A stretch of 64,000 nucleotides of DNA from Winogradskyella vincentii (GTDB lineage: Bacteria; Bacteroidota; Bacteroidia; Flavobacteriales; Flavobacteriaceae): NCBI RefSeq assembly GCF_020166345.1, contig NZ_JAIUJS010000001.1, positions 62,001 to 126,000 of the forward strand, in the 5' to 3' direction. Below are positions 1-9,800 of this stretch, in pieces. The position numbers and the translations under genes were made by a program. Positions within the stretch are counted from its first letter, which is position 1, and each line of letters starts with the position of its first letter. The notes under the pieces were generated by a model. That model was given only the letters and a program-made list of their open reading frames with translations, was not told the DNA's origin and did not search any database.

Positions 1-1159
1 TGATTATCGAATTTTCGTCATTATCTGAAATATATGTAACAATATCCTTAAGCCAAACATTAACTTCCTCAATTCGGTCTAAATACCTAGATCTTTCCGT
101 ATCGATTGATTCATCAGTATTATAGAAAGCAACATGATGCGGCAATAATTTTTCTATAAAAAAGAACTTAGGGTTCTTATCTTCAGGTTTAAATACTTTT
201 TTAAAATCTTTATATACATCTCTAACTTCGCTCCCTCCTATTGTTATATAAGGGAAATCACTCTTTTCGATGTTATAATGATCGTAAATCTTCTGCTTTT
301 TATTCTGTTGAAAATATTCATCTTCAGCGATAAAATGTGTCTGGTATCCATTGTTGTTAAAAATGGAAACCACTGGATTATTGGTTGAGATTATCTCTCT
401 TCCGTTTGCCATTTCAATTTTTGGAAATAACATATCAGCGAACTTATGCTGTTTCATAGCAAATAACGAGGCATTTGAAGTTAAACTGGCAGGATAATTA
501 CTTCTAAATCCATCATAAACCTTATATCCATTAGTCTCTAACCAACTAAACAAATCACTTTTTGCACTATATGGTGAAGAGTCAAACACTTGTTCAGACA
601 CATATCCGTCTGGCTGAATCATATAAACGTTTGGTGTTTTCTTGAACTTAACATTTTCTATATCATCAGGTTGTCTTACCCATGTATCTGGCTTAATATC
701 CTCATAAGCATGGATAAGAATTCTTAACATTGACAAACCCGAAAACAACAATAGCATCACTATGATTTTCTTATAAAGTTTTCTAGGTTTGAAGGGTATT
801 AATTTCCACAATGCAACAAGTGCAAGCAATAAAAAAACACGTTTTAAGGTAGAATTAAAATAAGTATGTGTTAGAAAAAAAATAACACCTATAACTAAAA
901 ACCAAAATAAAGCGTGTCCCTTATGTTTATGTAATTTCTTATTGGTTTTAAAACACATATAATAAACTGCGTTTAAGCCTACCGCAAATCCAATTAAACA
1001 TGCCGAAAAAAAGAGTAGATGTGAAATTGAATTTAAAGCCCAATAATTATTGGCAACATAAAAGAGAATTGGAGCAATTCCTATTGCAACAAATGCGAGG
1101 ATTGGTGACTCATGCTCACTGTCTATAAATGCGAGTATTTTTTGTTTTAGATTACTCAA
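1..1159 (-). CDS. sulfatase-fold membrane protein, 3' part missing (runs off the window)
   Basis: About 386 codons are visible and the frame is still open at base 1. The N-terminal ~135 residues hold four or five hydrophobic segments. A soluble domain follows that starts with TPNVYMIQPDGYVSEQVF and continues with YPASLTSNASLFAM. This resembles sulfatase/alkaline-phosphatase-fold transferases such as LTA synthase and phosphoethanolamine transferases, where an early Asp binds metal and a Ser/Thr is the nucleophile. The only reasonable start is a TTG at 1157-1159, which overlaps the TGA of the upstream methyltransferase gene; an in-frame TAA lies two codons before it and no ATG occurs for about 60 codons. 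It is probably translationally coupled. The substrate is unknown; an envelope-modifying role is inferred from the fold and the membrane anchor. Confidence 0.7.
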   Translation of the reverse strand, partial: MSNLKQKILAFIDSEHESPILAFVAIGIAPILFYVANNYWALNSISHLLFFSACLIGFAVGLNAVYYMCFKTNKKLHKHKGHALFWFLVIGVIFFLTHTYFNSTLKRVFLLLALVALWKLIPFKPRKLYKKIIVMLLLFSGLSMLRILIHAYEDIKPDTWVRQPDDIENVKFKKTPNVYMIQPDGYVSEQVFDSSPYSAKSDLFSWLETNGYKVYDGFRSNYPASLTSNASLFAMKQHKFADMLFPKIEMANGREIISTNNPVVSIFNNNGYQTHFIAEDEYFQQNKKQKIYDHYNIEKSDFPYITIGGSEVRDVYKDFKKVFKPEDKNPKFFFIEKLLPHHVAFYNTDESIDTERSRYLDRIEEVNVWLKDIVTYISDNDENSII

Positions 1160-2538
1160 GCTTTAATCTTCATTAAGTACATAACCCGCTCAGAGCTCTT
1201 TACTTCAAGCTTTTCGATAATATCAAAATATGCCGAATATGATTTTTCAAAATTAACAATGTTGTAAAAATCAAAATACGATTCAAATTCTCCTTTGGCT
1301 CTTAACAACCGTTTTACCCAGGAGTCATTTCGATTTGGAAACTCAATAATTAAATCTTTTGAAAAAATACTGAAAAACTTCGCGGATTCTATAAAAGGGA
1401 CATTACCAGATAATGACATATGATGAATAACCGCTAAAGCCATAGTAACATCTGGTGAATATTGTTTGATTCGTTCTAAAAATGAACTTCGTTCTTTATT
1501 GTTTAAGCCAATTGCAGGTGATGGATTTAGCACATTTAGAACAAATGGTAAAATGTCCTTTTCTTTGTTCTTCTTCATTGTAAGATAATTGATATCTACT
1601 ACATTGTTATCAATATCACATACAAGGTTTTCTTCAATTTTATAATCAATGAACCTTACGAATGTCCCATCGTTTCCTCCTACATCAATTAACTTCGTAG
1701 GATTCAAATTATTTATCCAGCTATTAATTATTGCAGATTTATGCTTAAATGCCTCGTCTGAATAGTTTGTTTTATCGTAATAATCAGACCATTCGGTTTG
1801 ACCTTTAAGCTTTAAGTTTTTAATATGGCTGTATAAGCTTTCTATTATATTAAGTAATCCTTTTTTAGACAATTCCTTAACCTTAGTCTCGCCTTCATAA
1901 TCGGTATTGTGCTTACTTTCTAGCTTTGCCAAAAGATGGATATTACTAAATAATGTAGGATTCAGTTTTGTTCTTTTAGGTAGCATTGAGCTAATTAATG
2001 TAACTGGTATTCCATCAATAAAATTGCTCATTAATTTTAACTGATCTGCACCATGATAATGTGCTAATACAAGAGGTCCAAAAAAATGCGTTATAAACTG
2101 CTTGTAAGCTCGCCAAGGTTGATTTTCTTTATAAAAATCAAAACTCAAAGTATCAATAAATATGGCATTCCCTTTATGAAACGTAATATTGAAGGCCGAA
2201 GCATCTTTGAGTGCAAACCCTCTTTCCAAGGCATATTTCTGAATCTTCAGAGTAAGAAGTGCCGCCTCTTTGTACATGTTAAAACTCCATTCATAAGGAT
2301 AAGTTATAAATGGAATATGTTCTGGTTGAATTATAATTTCATTTTCTGAAATCGATAATTCTTTATGCGAAATCAATAAGGAATTTTCAAATAGACTTTT
2401 ATAAAAGCCAGAGTTTTTAAGTTCTTTATATTGATTAAAATAAATAGGATTTATTACCCTTTTTATTACGCCATTATCTAAAAAAATGTAACCTGAAGGA
2501 TCTCTAAATGAAGAAGAATGAAGTTCTTTAGAATCCAC
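1156..2538 (-). CDS. class I SAM-dependent methyltransferase, NoeA-like two-part protein
   Basis: The protein has 460 residues. The C-terminal half carries a SAM-binding motif I, LIDVGGNDGTFVRF, near residue 285, followed by an acidic strand (LVCDIDNN) and a VIHHM-type motif, as in Rossmann-fold methyltransferases. The N-terminal ~240 residues (YPYEWSF, KDASAFNITF and FIDTLSF motifs) match the extra domain of NoeA-type nodulation methyltransferase relatives as I recall them. The start is GTG, one base after the TAA of the upstream 65-residue gene, so translational coupling is likely. The substrate is unknown; the neighbouring sulfatase-fold gene suggests an envelope or polysaccharide target, which is inference. 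Confidence 0.7.
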   Translation of the reverse strand: MDSKELHSSSFRDPSGYIFLDNGVIKRVINPIYFNQYKELKNSGFYKSLFENSLLISHKELSISENEIIIQPEHIPFITYPYEWSFNMYKEAALLTLKIQKYALERGFALKDASAFNITFHKGNAIFIDTLSFDFYKENQPWRAYKQFITHFFGPLVLAHYHGADQLKLMSNFIDGIPVTLISSMLPKRTKLNPTLFSNIHLLAKLESKHNTDYEGETKVKELSKKGLLNIIESLYSHIKNLKLKGQTEWSDYYDKTNYSDEAFKHKSAIINSWINNLNPTKLIDVGGNDGTFVRFIDYKIEENLVCDIDNNVVDINYLTMKKNKEKDILPFVLNVLNPSPAIGLNNKERSSFLERIKQYSPDVTMALAVIHHMSLSGNVPFIESAKFFSIFSKDLIIEFPNRNDSWVKRLLRAKGEFESYFDFYNIVNFEKSYSAYFDIIEKLEVKSSERVMYLMKIKA

Positions 2539-2539
2539 T

Positions 2540-2737
2540 TTACTTAGTATTGTCTACATCAGAATCTTTAACATCAATATCATCAAACACATCATCCTCC
2601 ATTGGTTTAGCTAAACCCAGAAACAGTTTAATCTTGTACATCAAATTCTTAGAAAATAAAACTACACCTGCAACAGCCGCCACAATAGCTTGTATTATCA
2701 TTGCACCTAAACCTGGATCGAAATAAAGAAAATGCAT
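2540..2737 (-). CDS. small single-pass membrane protein
   Basis: A 65-residue protein that begins MHFLYFDPGLGAMIIQ, has one hydrophobic segment (about residues 10-30), a short basic stretch and a very acidic tail rich in Asp. It lies between a small multi-pass protein upstream and the methyltransferase downstream, separated from the latter by one base, so it belongs to the same transcript. The pattern FDPGLGAMIIQ is typical of small proteins found beside polysaccharide or methyltransferase genes in Bacteroidota. No function can be assigned. Confidence 0.65.
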   Translation of the reverse strand: MHFLYFDPGLGAMIIQAIVAAVAGVVLFSKNLMYKIKLFLGLAKPMEDDVFDDIDVKDSDVDNTK

Positions 2738-2765
2738 TTAACTAGTTTTTGTAAATATAAAACTT

Positions 2766-3005
2766 CTAATTTTTATTAGTAGTCAAATAATAAATATTAA
2801 CGGACAAAATTGCAGCATTTGCAATAATAATAGGGAGTCCTATTCTTAAACTAGGCATTAAAAAGCCATAGAGTACAAATAAAACACAACCGGTCATATT
2901 AACTATCCTCAACTTTTTAACTTCTTTCATAGTAAAGGACAATAAAACCATAAATGAGGCCAAATAGCCTATGTATTCAGTGCCAGTGATGCCGAACAGC
3001 TCCAT
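2766..3005 (-). CDS. small three-helix membrane protein, SemiSWEET/YgjV-like
   Basis: A 79-residue, almost entirely hydrophobic protein with three predicted helices (about 8-28, 36-53, 57-75). The segment IGYLASFMVLLSFTMKEVKK, followed by LRIVNMTG, resembles the first helix and loop of SemiSWEET/PQ-loop half transporters and of YgjV-type proteins, although the PQ pair itself is replaced by MK. Database entries for similar short proteins are sometimes mislabelled as uroporphyrinogen decarboxylase; nothing here supports that enzyme. It is 11 bases downstream of typA and could be read through from it. Confidence 0.6.
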   Translation of the reverse strand: MELFGITGTEYIGYLASFMVLLSFTMKEVKKLRIVNMTGCVLFVLYGFLMPSLRIGLPIIIANAAILSVNIYYLTTNKN

Positions 3006-3016
3006 AATAAAATGGA

Positions 3017-4816
3017 TTAAATATTCTTTGATCGCTTACGATCTACTTCCTTTAATAAAATCTTACGTAATCTTAAGTGATTTGGTGTTACCTCAACATA
3101 TTCATCTTTCTGAATATATTCTAAGGCTTCCTCTAATGAAAATTTAATTGCAGGTACAATTTTAGCCTTGTCATCTGCACCAGCAGATCTTACATTACTC
3201 AATTTTTTGGTCTTGGTAACATTAACAACCATATCATCACCTCTAGAGTTTTCACCTATGACTTGCCCTTCGTAAATATCTTCTCCTGGGTTTATGAAAA
3301 ATTTCCCACGTTCTTGAAGCTTGTCTATTGAATATGGAATTGCTTGACCATTTTCCATAGATACTAAAGAACCATTTTGTCGTTCAGGAATTCCTCCCTT
3401 CAACGGTCTATATTCCTTAAATCTATGTGCCATAATGGCTTCACCAGCAGTAGCTGTTAATAGCTGATTTCTCAAGCCAATAATTCCACGAGAAGGCACT
3501 ATAAACTCACATACCATACGATCACCTTTGGCTTCCATACTTAGCATTTCTCCTTTACGCATAGTTACCATTTCAATGGCCTTACCCGAAACAGCTTCTG
3601 GTAAATCTATGGTCATCTCTTCAAATGGTTCACATTTTTCGCCATTAATTTCTTTAATGATTACTTGTGGTTGACCAATCTGAAGCTCATACCCTTCTCT
3701 ACGCATTGTTTCAATTAGTACCGATAAGTGTAAAACACCACGGCCAAAAACCATAAATTTATCTGCACTATCAGTCTCTTCAACTCTTAACGCTAAGTTT
3801 TTTTCTAACTCTTTTGTAAGACGTTCTTTTATATGGCGTGAGGTTACAAATTTACCATCCTTCCCAAAAAATGGAGAATCATTAATGGTAAAAAGCATGC
3901 TCATTGTTGGCTCATCAATTGCGATAGTTTTTAATCCTTCAGGGTTTTCAAAATCTGCAACAGTATCTCCAATTTCAAATCCTTCTAAACCAACTATAGC
4001 ACAAATATCTCCCGATTGAACTTCATCAACTTTCTTGCGTCCTAAACCTTCAAACGTATGCAGTTCTTTAATCTTACTTTTTACAACAGAACCATCGCGT
4101 TTCACTAAGGAAATTTGTTGATTTGCTCTTAAACCACCTCTAGTTAATCTACCAATGGCAATTCGACCTGTAAATGATGAAAAATCTAATGAGGTAATAA
4201 GCATTTGAGTAGAACCTTCGGTAATTTTTGGTTCAGGTATATGATCAATTACCATGTCTAACAATGGTTCAATATTAGTAGTTGGTTGCTGCCAATCTTC
4301 ACTCATCCAGTTGTGTTTAGCAGAACCATAAACTGTTGGGAAATCTAATTGCCATTCCTCTGCTCCAAGTTCAAACATTAAATCAAACACCTTTTCATGT
4401 ACTTCATCTGGAGTACAATTTTCTTTATCAACCTTGTTTATGACTACACATGGTTTAAGTCCCAAATCAATTGCCTTTTGCAGTACAAATCTTGTCTGTG
4501 GCATTGGTCCTTCAAAAGCATCAACTAACAGTAAAACACCATCCGCCATGTTTAAAACACGCTCTACCTCACCACCAAAATCGGCGTGACCAGGAGTATC
4601 GATAATATTAATCTTGGTATCCTTATAAACAACTGAGACGTTTTTAGAAGTAATTGTGATTCCTCTCTCACGTTCTAAATCATTATTATCAAGAATTAAA
4701 TCACCAGTGTTTTCATTCTCACGGAACAATTGGCAATGATACATTATCTTATCTACCAAAGTAGTTTTACCATGGTCTACGTGGGCAATTATTGCAATGT
4801 TTTTAATCTTAGTCAT
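3017..4816 (-). CDS. typA: ribosome-associated GTPase TypA/BipA
   Basis: A 599-residue translational GTPase of the usual TypA/BipA length. The G domain shows AHVDHGKTTL (G1), RERGITI (G2), DTPGHADFGGEVER (G3) and NKVDKE (G4). These are followed by the beta-barrel domain II, two EF-G-like domains and the TypA-specific C-terminal domain (NVRSAGADDKAKI). It binds 70S ribosomes and assists assembly and stress or cold adaptation. The TypA C-terminus separates it from LepA and EF-G. A TAccTTTG box 24 bases upstream gives it its own promoter. Confidence 0.95.
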   Translation of the reverse strand: MTKIKNIAIIAHVDHGKTTLVDKIMYHCQLFRENENTGDLILDNNDLERERGITITSKNVSVVYKDTKINIIDTPGHADFGGEVERVLNMADGVLLLVDAFEGPMPQTRFVLQKAIDLGLKPCVVINKVDKENCTPDEVHEKVFDLMFELGAEEWQLDFPTVYGSAKHNWMSEDWQQPTTNIEPLLDMVIDHIPEPKITEGSTQMLITSLDFSSFTGRIAIGRLTRGGLRANQQISLVKRDGSVVKSKIKELHTFEGLGRKKVDEVQSGDICAIVGLEGFEIGDTVADFENPEGLKTIAIDEPTMSMLFTINDSPFFGKDGKFVTSRHIKERLTKELEKNLALRVEETDSADKFMVFGRGVLHLSVLIETMRREGYELQIGQPQVIIKEINGEKCEPFEEMTIDLPEAVSGKAIEMVTMRKGEMLSMEAKGDRMVCEFIVPSRGIIGLRNQLLTATAGEAIMAHRFKEYRPLKGGIPERQNGSLVSMENGQAIPYSIDKLQERGKFFINPGEDIYEGQVIGENSRGDDMVVNVTKTKKLSNVRSAGADDKAKIVPAIKFSLEEALEYIQKDEYVEVTPNHLRLRKILLKEVDRKRSKNI

Positions 4817-4839
4817 AACTGATGCTGATTTTAAGCGTG

Positions 4840-4847
4840 CAAAGGTA
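4840..4847 (-). promoter_or_regulatory. candidate -7 box of the typA promoter
   Basis: On the minus strand the sequence reads TACCTTTG, an exact match to the Bacteroidota -7 consensus TAnnTTTG, 24 bases before the typA ATG. The -33 element is not clear (only TTTAC at a short spacing), so the call rests on the -7 box and its position. Confidence 0.45.
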
Positions 4848-5010
4848 AGTCTAATTAGCTGTAAATCGTTAATTATATGTTATTATTTCATTTACAAGCA
4901 ATTTGAGTTCGTATCTTACGTTATTGATTTGATTAATAGTAAAAAGCCTGCTCCAAACCAATCGCTAATTTCTGGCATTTTACATCTGAACCCTTAACAA
5001 TTAATAACAG

Positions 5011-5370
5011 ATGAAAGCAATTAGTAAATACACTCGTTTTATCCCTTACCTTTATTTTATTTCGGTAATAGTATATTGGTTTACATATACTAATAGAACA
5101 GAAGGGATTTCTGCCTATCCAATTTTATTATTCGGTATTCCTTTTATATGGCAACTTATTAAACCAAACCGGAATCTCAATTTTTCATTAGGAATTATCT
5201 TTGTTTGTGTATCCTCGTACTTAATATTGGCCTATGGACTAGCATTACTAGATGTTGTTAACTGGTTTGGCGCTACAACTTCAATTTTTACAAGTATTGG
5301 GCTATTTATATTAGGTAGCTTTGTTATGGCATTATGGATGATTCGCAATAGTATTCAGAAGCAATTTTGA
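5011..5370 (+). CDS. small multi-pass membrane protein of unknown function
   Basis: A 119-residue protein with four hydrophobic segments (about 11-27, 37-50, 57-80, 88-111) and a basic start MKAISKYTRF, suggesting an inner-membrane protein with the N-terminus inside. I do not recognise the family. It stands alone between divergent typA and co-directional kdsA; kdsA has its own promoter-like box, so the two need not be co-transcribed. Confidence 0.6.
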   Translation: MKAISKYTRFIPYLYFISVIVYWFTYTNRTEGISAYPILLFGIPFIWQLIKPNRNLNFSLGIIFVCVSSYLILAYGLALLDVVNWFGATTSIFTSIGLFILGSFVMALWMIRNSIQKQF

Positions 5371-5398
5371 CCTCGAGATGTTTTAGGCATTAAAATAT

Positions 5399-5406
5399 TA
5401 TCTTTG
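5399..5406 (+). promoter_or_regulatory. candidate -7 box of the kdsA promoter
   Basis: TATCTTTG matches TAnnTTTG exactly. Transcription would begin near 5412, inside any long version of kdsA, which argues for the TTG at 5431 as the translation start. No convincing -33 TTTG is present at the usual 19-21 base spacing. Confidence 0.45.
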
Positions 5407-5430
5407 CGACTTAATATTAAGTCAATTGCT

Positions 5431-6243
5431 TTGATAACAGTTCCTAAAATAAAACATTCAGATTCTAATAATTTTTTTCTTTTATGTGGTCCTTGTGCCA
5501 TAGAGGGAGAAGACATGGCATTACGTATTGCAGAAAAAGTCGTTTCTATTACAGACAAACTTGAAATCCCTTATGTTTTTAAAGGTAGTTTCAAAAAAGC
5601 TAATCGTAGTAGAGTTGACAGTTTTACCGGTATTGGAGATGAAAAAGCACTTAAAATATTAAGGAAAGTATCTGAAACTTTTGATATACCAACTGTAACT
5701 GATATTCATGAAGTATCTGATGCATCAAAGGCTTCACATTATGTTGATGTATTGCAAATTCCTGCGTTTTTAGTCCGGCAAACAGATTTAGTAGTTGCAG
5801 CCGCAAAAACAGGCAAGGTTGTTAACCTTAAGAAGGGCCAGTTTATGAGCCCTGAAGCCATGAAGCACGCTGTACAAAAAGTGAAAGATGCCGGAAATGA
5901 AAATGCATGGATTACAGATCGAGGCACCATGTTTGGATACCAAGATATGATTGTAGATTTCAGAGGTATACCTACCATGCGACAATATGCTCCAACAGTA
6001 TTAGATGTTACCCATTCGTTGCAACAACCAAATCAGTCCATTGGTGTCACAGGTGGTAGGCCGGAAATGATTGAAACTATTGCAAGAGCAGGTGTAGTTA
6101 ATAATGTTGATGGCCTTTTCATTGAAACACATTTTGACCCGTCTAATGCTAAAAGTGATGGCGCTAATATGCTTCATTTAGACAACTTAGAAGGTTTATT
6201 AACAAATCTTGTTGCTATTCGAAAACTGGTTAATTCTTTTTAG
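5431..6243 (+). CDS. kdsA: 3-deoxy-8-phosphooctulonate synthase (KDO-8-phosphate synthase)
   Basis: The enzyme condenses phosphoenolpyruvate with arabinose-5-phosphate to make KDO-8-phosphate, the precursor of the inner core sugar of lipopolysaccharide, in the cytoplasm. Family signatures are FFLLCGPCAIEG, the KGSFKKANRSR substrate loop, DVLQIPAFLVRQTDL, the GTMFGYQD segment and LFIETHFDPSNAKSDG. I chose the TTG at 5431 (protein MITVPKIKHSDS, 270 residues), which gives the normal family length and lies downstream of a promoter box at 5399-5406. An in-frame TTG at 5404 would overlap that box. The end overlaps the convergent DUF1801 gene by four bases. Confidence 0.93.
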   Translation: MITVPKIKHSDSNNFFLLCGPCAIEGEDMALRIAEKVVSITDKLEIPYVFKGSFKKANRSRVDSFTGIGDEKALKILRKVSETFDIPTVTDIHEVSDASKASHYVDVLQIPAFLVRQTDLVVAAAKTGKVVNLKKGQFMSPEAMKHAVQKVKDAGNENAWITDRGTMFGYQDMIVDFRGIPTMRQYAPTVLDVTHSLQQPNQSIGVTGGRPEMIETIARAGVVNNVDGLFIETHFDPSNAKSDGANMLHLDNLEGLLTNLVAIRKLVNSF

Positions 6244-6620
6244 GTTTTTTTTGAACCTAAAATCAATTTAAAAGGATTTATATTTATTTCTAATTGTTTA
6301 TTAATGACATAAAGAATCACTTCATCATTTATATCTTCAACCGATTTATATCTTAAAGATGTAACTGATTTTCTATTTGCAGTTACGTAATGCTCTCTGT
6401 ATTTATCTAATTTTTCTCCGTGCCAAAAGGCCAGATCTACATAATCTTTTGACTTATTAAGATAACAAATTGGCAAACTGCCATTATAATAAAATGGTAT
6501 TCGCCATTTAAAGTGCAATTCGGGTTTAGGAAGAATAGCTTCCACAATAGCTTGAAGTTGTAATAAAATAGATCTATAAGGCTCTTCTTGTTTAAGAATA
6601 TAGGTTTCAGCTGGATTCAT
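6240..6620 (-). CDS. DUF1801 (YdhG-like) protein
   Basis: A 126-residue cytoplasmic protein. The core pattern LQAIVEAILPKPELHFKWRI, then PFYYNG, ICYLN and VDLAFWHGEKL matches the DUF1801/YdhG family. That family has a small mixed alpha/beta fold whose biochemical role is unsettled. The start is ATG at 6618-6620. On this strand a TAGTTTTG box at 6625-6632 sits only four bases before the ATG, so the message could be leaderless or the box could be chance. Confidence 0.75.
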   Translation of the reverse strand: MNPAETYILKQEEPYRSILLQLQAIVEAILPKPELHFKWRIPFYYNGSLPICYLNKSKDYVDLAFWHGEKLDKYREHYVTANRKSVTSLRYKSVEDINDEVILYVINKQLEININPFKLILGSKKT

Positions 6621-6814
6621 ATTGCAAAACTATACATGTATTGTTTCAAAATAGGCTGGTATATTTTTATAAGCATCAGTATTTTCCTTAAATTTAGCAA
6701 TAACCAATCAAATCAAACTTACCTCACATCTTTATTTATAAAGAACACAATCCAAATGATAAATCTGGAACAGATAATTACATTATTAAACTTAACTCAA
6801 TTCAGCGGATTGCA

Positions 6815-9800
6815 ATGAAATTAACCAAACAATTAATAAACGAATTAGATCAGTGGTTAGATAATTATTGGAAAACCTATATAAAAGGTGATCTTAAAAC
6901 GTGGTCTCAATTTCTCAGTGACGATTATTATAATATTGGTGGGACAGAGGAAGAAATATGGCATAATAAGCAAGAAGTGCTCGACTACACCAAAAAGATA
7001 TTAGATCAACTAAAAAATAAAGTTGAACTCCGTAATCGAAGCATTGATGTTATAACATATGAAAAACATGTCATGGTCAATGAGTTTACCGACATGTATG
7101 TTCTGAATAACAACAATTGGGAGTTTTACGGTCCTTTTAGATTGTCTTCGTTTATAGAACAAACAGAAAATGGTTGGCTTGTACTTCACCAACATGGTTC
7201 TTTCCCAGACATGAAAGCTGCTGAAGGTGAAGCATTTGGTCTTGATGTCTTAAAGGCAGAAAATGAAAGATTGCAAAAAGCCGTATCAGAGCGCACACAT
7301 CAATTAGAGCACAAAAATCGCGAACTAGAAATTGAAGGTGCATTAGAGCGTATTAGAGCACAAGCTGTTGCTATGAAAGCATCATCAGATCTACTCGACA
7401 TTGTCGTTACCATGCGCAACGAGTTCATTCAACTCGGTCACGAAGCCCATTATTTCTGGCACATGATGTGGTTACAAGAAACTTACGAAAAAGCTATGAC
7501 CTCTGGAGATGGCAGTAAAATTGGATTTGTAATGACTCTGCCAAGGCATATTCATGGTGACGTCCCATTACTCGCTAAATGGGAAAAAAGCAAAAAATCA
7601 ACCGTTGTGTATGCAATGACTACGGAAGAATCTATAGACTATGTAGATAAAATGGTTGAGCTTGGTGATTTTAAAAATATAGATCCTCAAGCACCAAGTC
7701 ACGACGATCTTAAGCATATAGGAGGATTAACCTTTATCATGGCAAGAACCACGCATGGTGAGATTGGTTATAGTTTACCAGGAATTGTAAAAAACCCACC
7801 AAAAGAAGATTTAGAAATTTTAGTCCGTTTCGCAGGAGTATTTGACCTCGCGCATAAACGTTTTCTAGACCTTCAAAAGGCTGAAAAGCAAGCACGAGAA
7901 ACGCAGATAGAACTCGCACTTGAAAAAGTGAGAAGTCGCACTATGGCCATGCAACATAGTGATGAATTACAAGAAACTTCATTCTTATTAGATCAGCAGG
8001 TACGAGCGTTAGGCATTGAAACTTGGGGTTGTGCCTTTAATATTTATGGAGAAAAAGAATCTACGGAATGGTTTGGAAACGAAAAAGGTGTTTTACCAAC
8101 CTATACCGTTCCACATAAAGGCATATTTAAAGATTATTACAATAAAGGCAAAAAAGGGGAATCACTTTATATTAAAGAATTTTCAGGTAAAGCATGTGTA
8201 GCGCATTACGAATATATGAGTACGCTTCCAGTAATAGGAGATGTTCTATTAAAATTAAAAGAAACAAACGACGGCTTTCCGACCTATCAAATAGATCATG
8301 TCGTTTATTTTAAATATGGGTATTTACTGTTCATAACCAAAGAGCATGTTCCAGATTCACATGACGTTTTTAAACGTTTTGCGAAAGTCTTCGAGCAAAC
8401 CTACACACGTTTCCTCGACCTCCAAAAAGCAGAAGCTCAAGCGAAAGAAGCTCAAATAGAAGCAGCTTTAGAGCGTGTTCGCTCAAAAAGTATAGCTATG
8501 CATGATAGTAATGAACTCAAAGAAGTTATTCAAGTAATATATGACCAATTTATACATTTAGGTATTAATGTTGAACATGCTGGTTTTATTATAGATTATA
8601 AAGAAAATGATGATATGCATATTTGGCTAGCAGACAAAAATGCTATATTTCCAAAAATTGTACTTCCATATTTTGATTGTGCTCATTGGAACAGTTTTAA
8701 TAATGCCAAAAAAAAGGGACTAAATTTCTTCGCTAATCAATTGGATTTTGAAGAAAAAAACAAATTTTACAAAGACCTTTTTGAGTTTATTCCAGATTTG
8801 CCAGAAGAAACAAAAGCAACCTATTTCAGTTTTGATGGCTTAGCGATATCCACAATGCTATCAGATAATGTTGGGCTATATATCGAGAATTATGCAGGCA
8901 TTCCTTTTTCAGAGGCTGAGAATAAAATTTTAATGCGCTTTGGCAAAGTATTTCAGCAAACGTATACACGTTTTCGCGACCTTCAAAAAGCAGAAGCGCA
9001 AGCAAGAGAAGCACAAATTGAAACCGCCTTAGAGCGCGTACGTTCACATTCTATGGGAATGCAAAGTACTAACGATTTTGGTGCAGTTACAACAGAAATG
9101 TTTAATCAATTACGAAATTTAGGCGAAGACTTATTTGCTACAGGTATTGTATTTTGTGATAAACACGAAGGCCATGTAGAACAATGGCATAGTATACCAA
9201 ATGGTGGTATGTTAAGTCCCATTATTGTACCTATAGATTTAGACTACATCCACCAATACCGTTATGACCAATGGAAAAAAGGTGAAGAACTATTTTCTAT
9301 AGAAATTCCGAGTGATTTTATAGAACAACATTTTGAAGATATTTTTAACCTTCCTTCAGCACAAGTAGCGCTTAAAGATTTAGAGTCTCGGAATGCACCT
9401 ATGCCTGCTGCACCGCCATGGGAAATAGATTATGGTGCTTCTTTTAAAAACGGTTACATCCTAGCATCCTCTTTACAACATTTTGAAAACATAGATATCC
9501 TTTCGCGATTTGCAAAAGTTTTTGAGCAAGCCTATACTCGATTTTTAGATCTCCAAAAAGCCGAAGCACAGATTAGAGAAGCTGAGATAGAGGCTGCTTT
9601 GGAGCGCTTGAGAAGTGCTTCAATGGCGATGCATAAAACAGAAGATTTATTTGAAGTTGTTATGGTTTATTTTGAGCAGCTTAAGAAATTAAATATTGAA
9701 TTTGTTCAATCATGGATAACTATTTTTCATGTAGAAGAAGGTTATGTAGATGTTTGGTTCTCACCACTTGAAGGTGTGTATGAAGACCCTAAACATTTTA

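Noticed and set aside
4797..4997. 66-codon open frame on the plus strand opposite the typA start
   Set aside because: It overlaps the typA start and its promoter region, and the peptide shows no recognisable domain or signal.
6588..6818. 76-codon open frame between DUF1801 and the giant kinase gene
   Set aside because: It overlaps the start of the DUF1801 gene and the kinase ATG, and looks like translated AT-rich leader.
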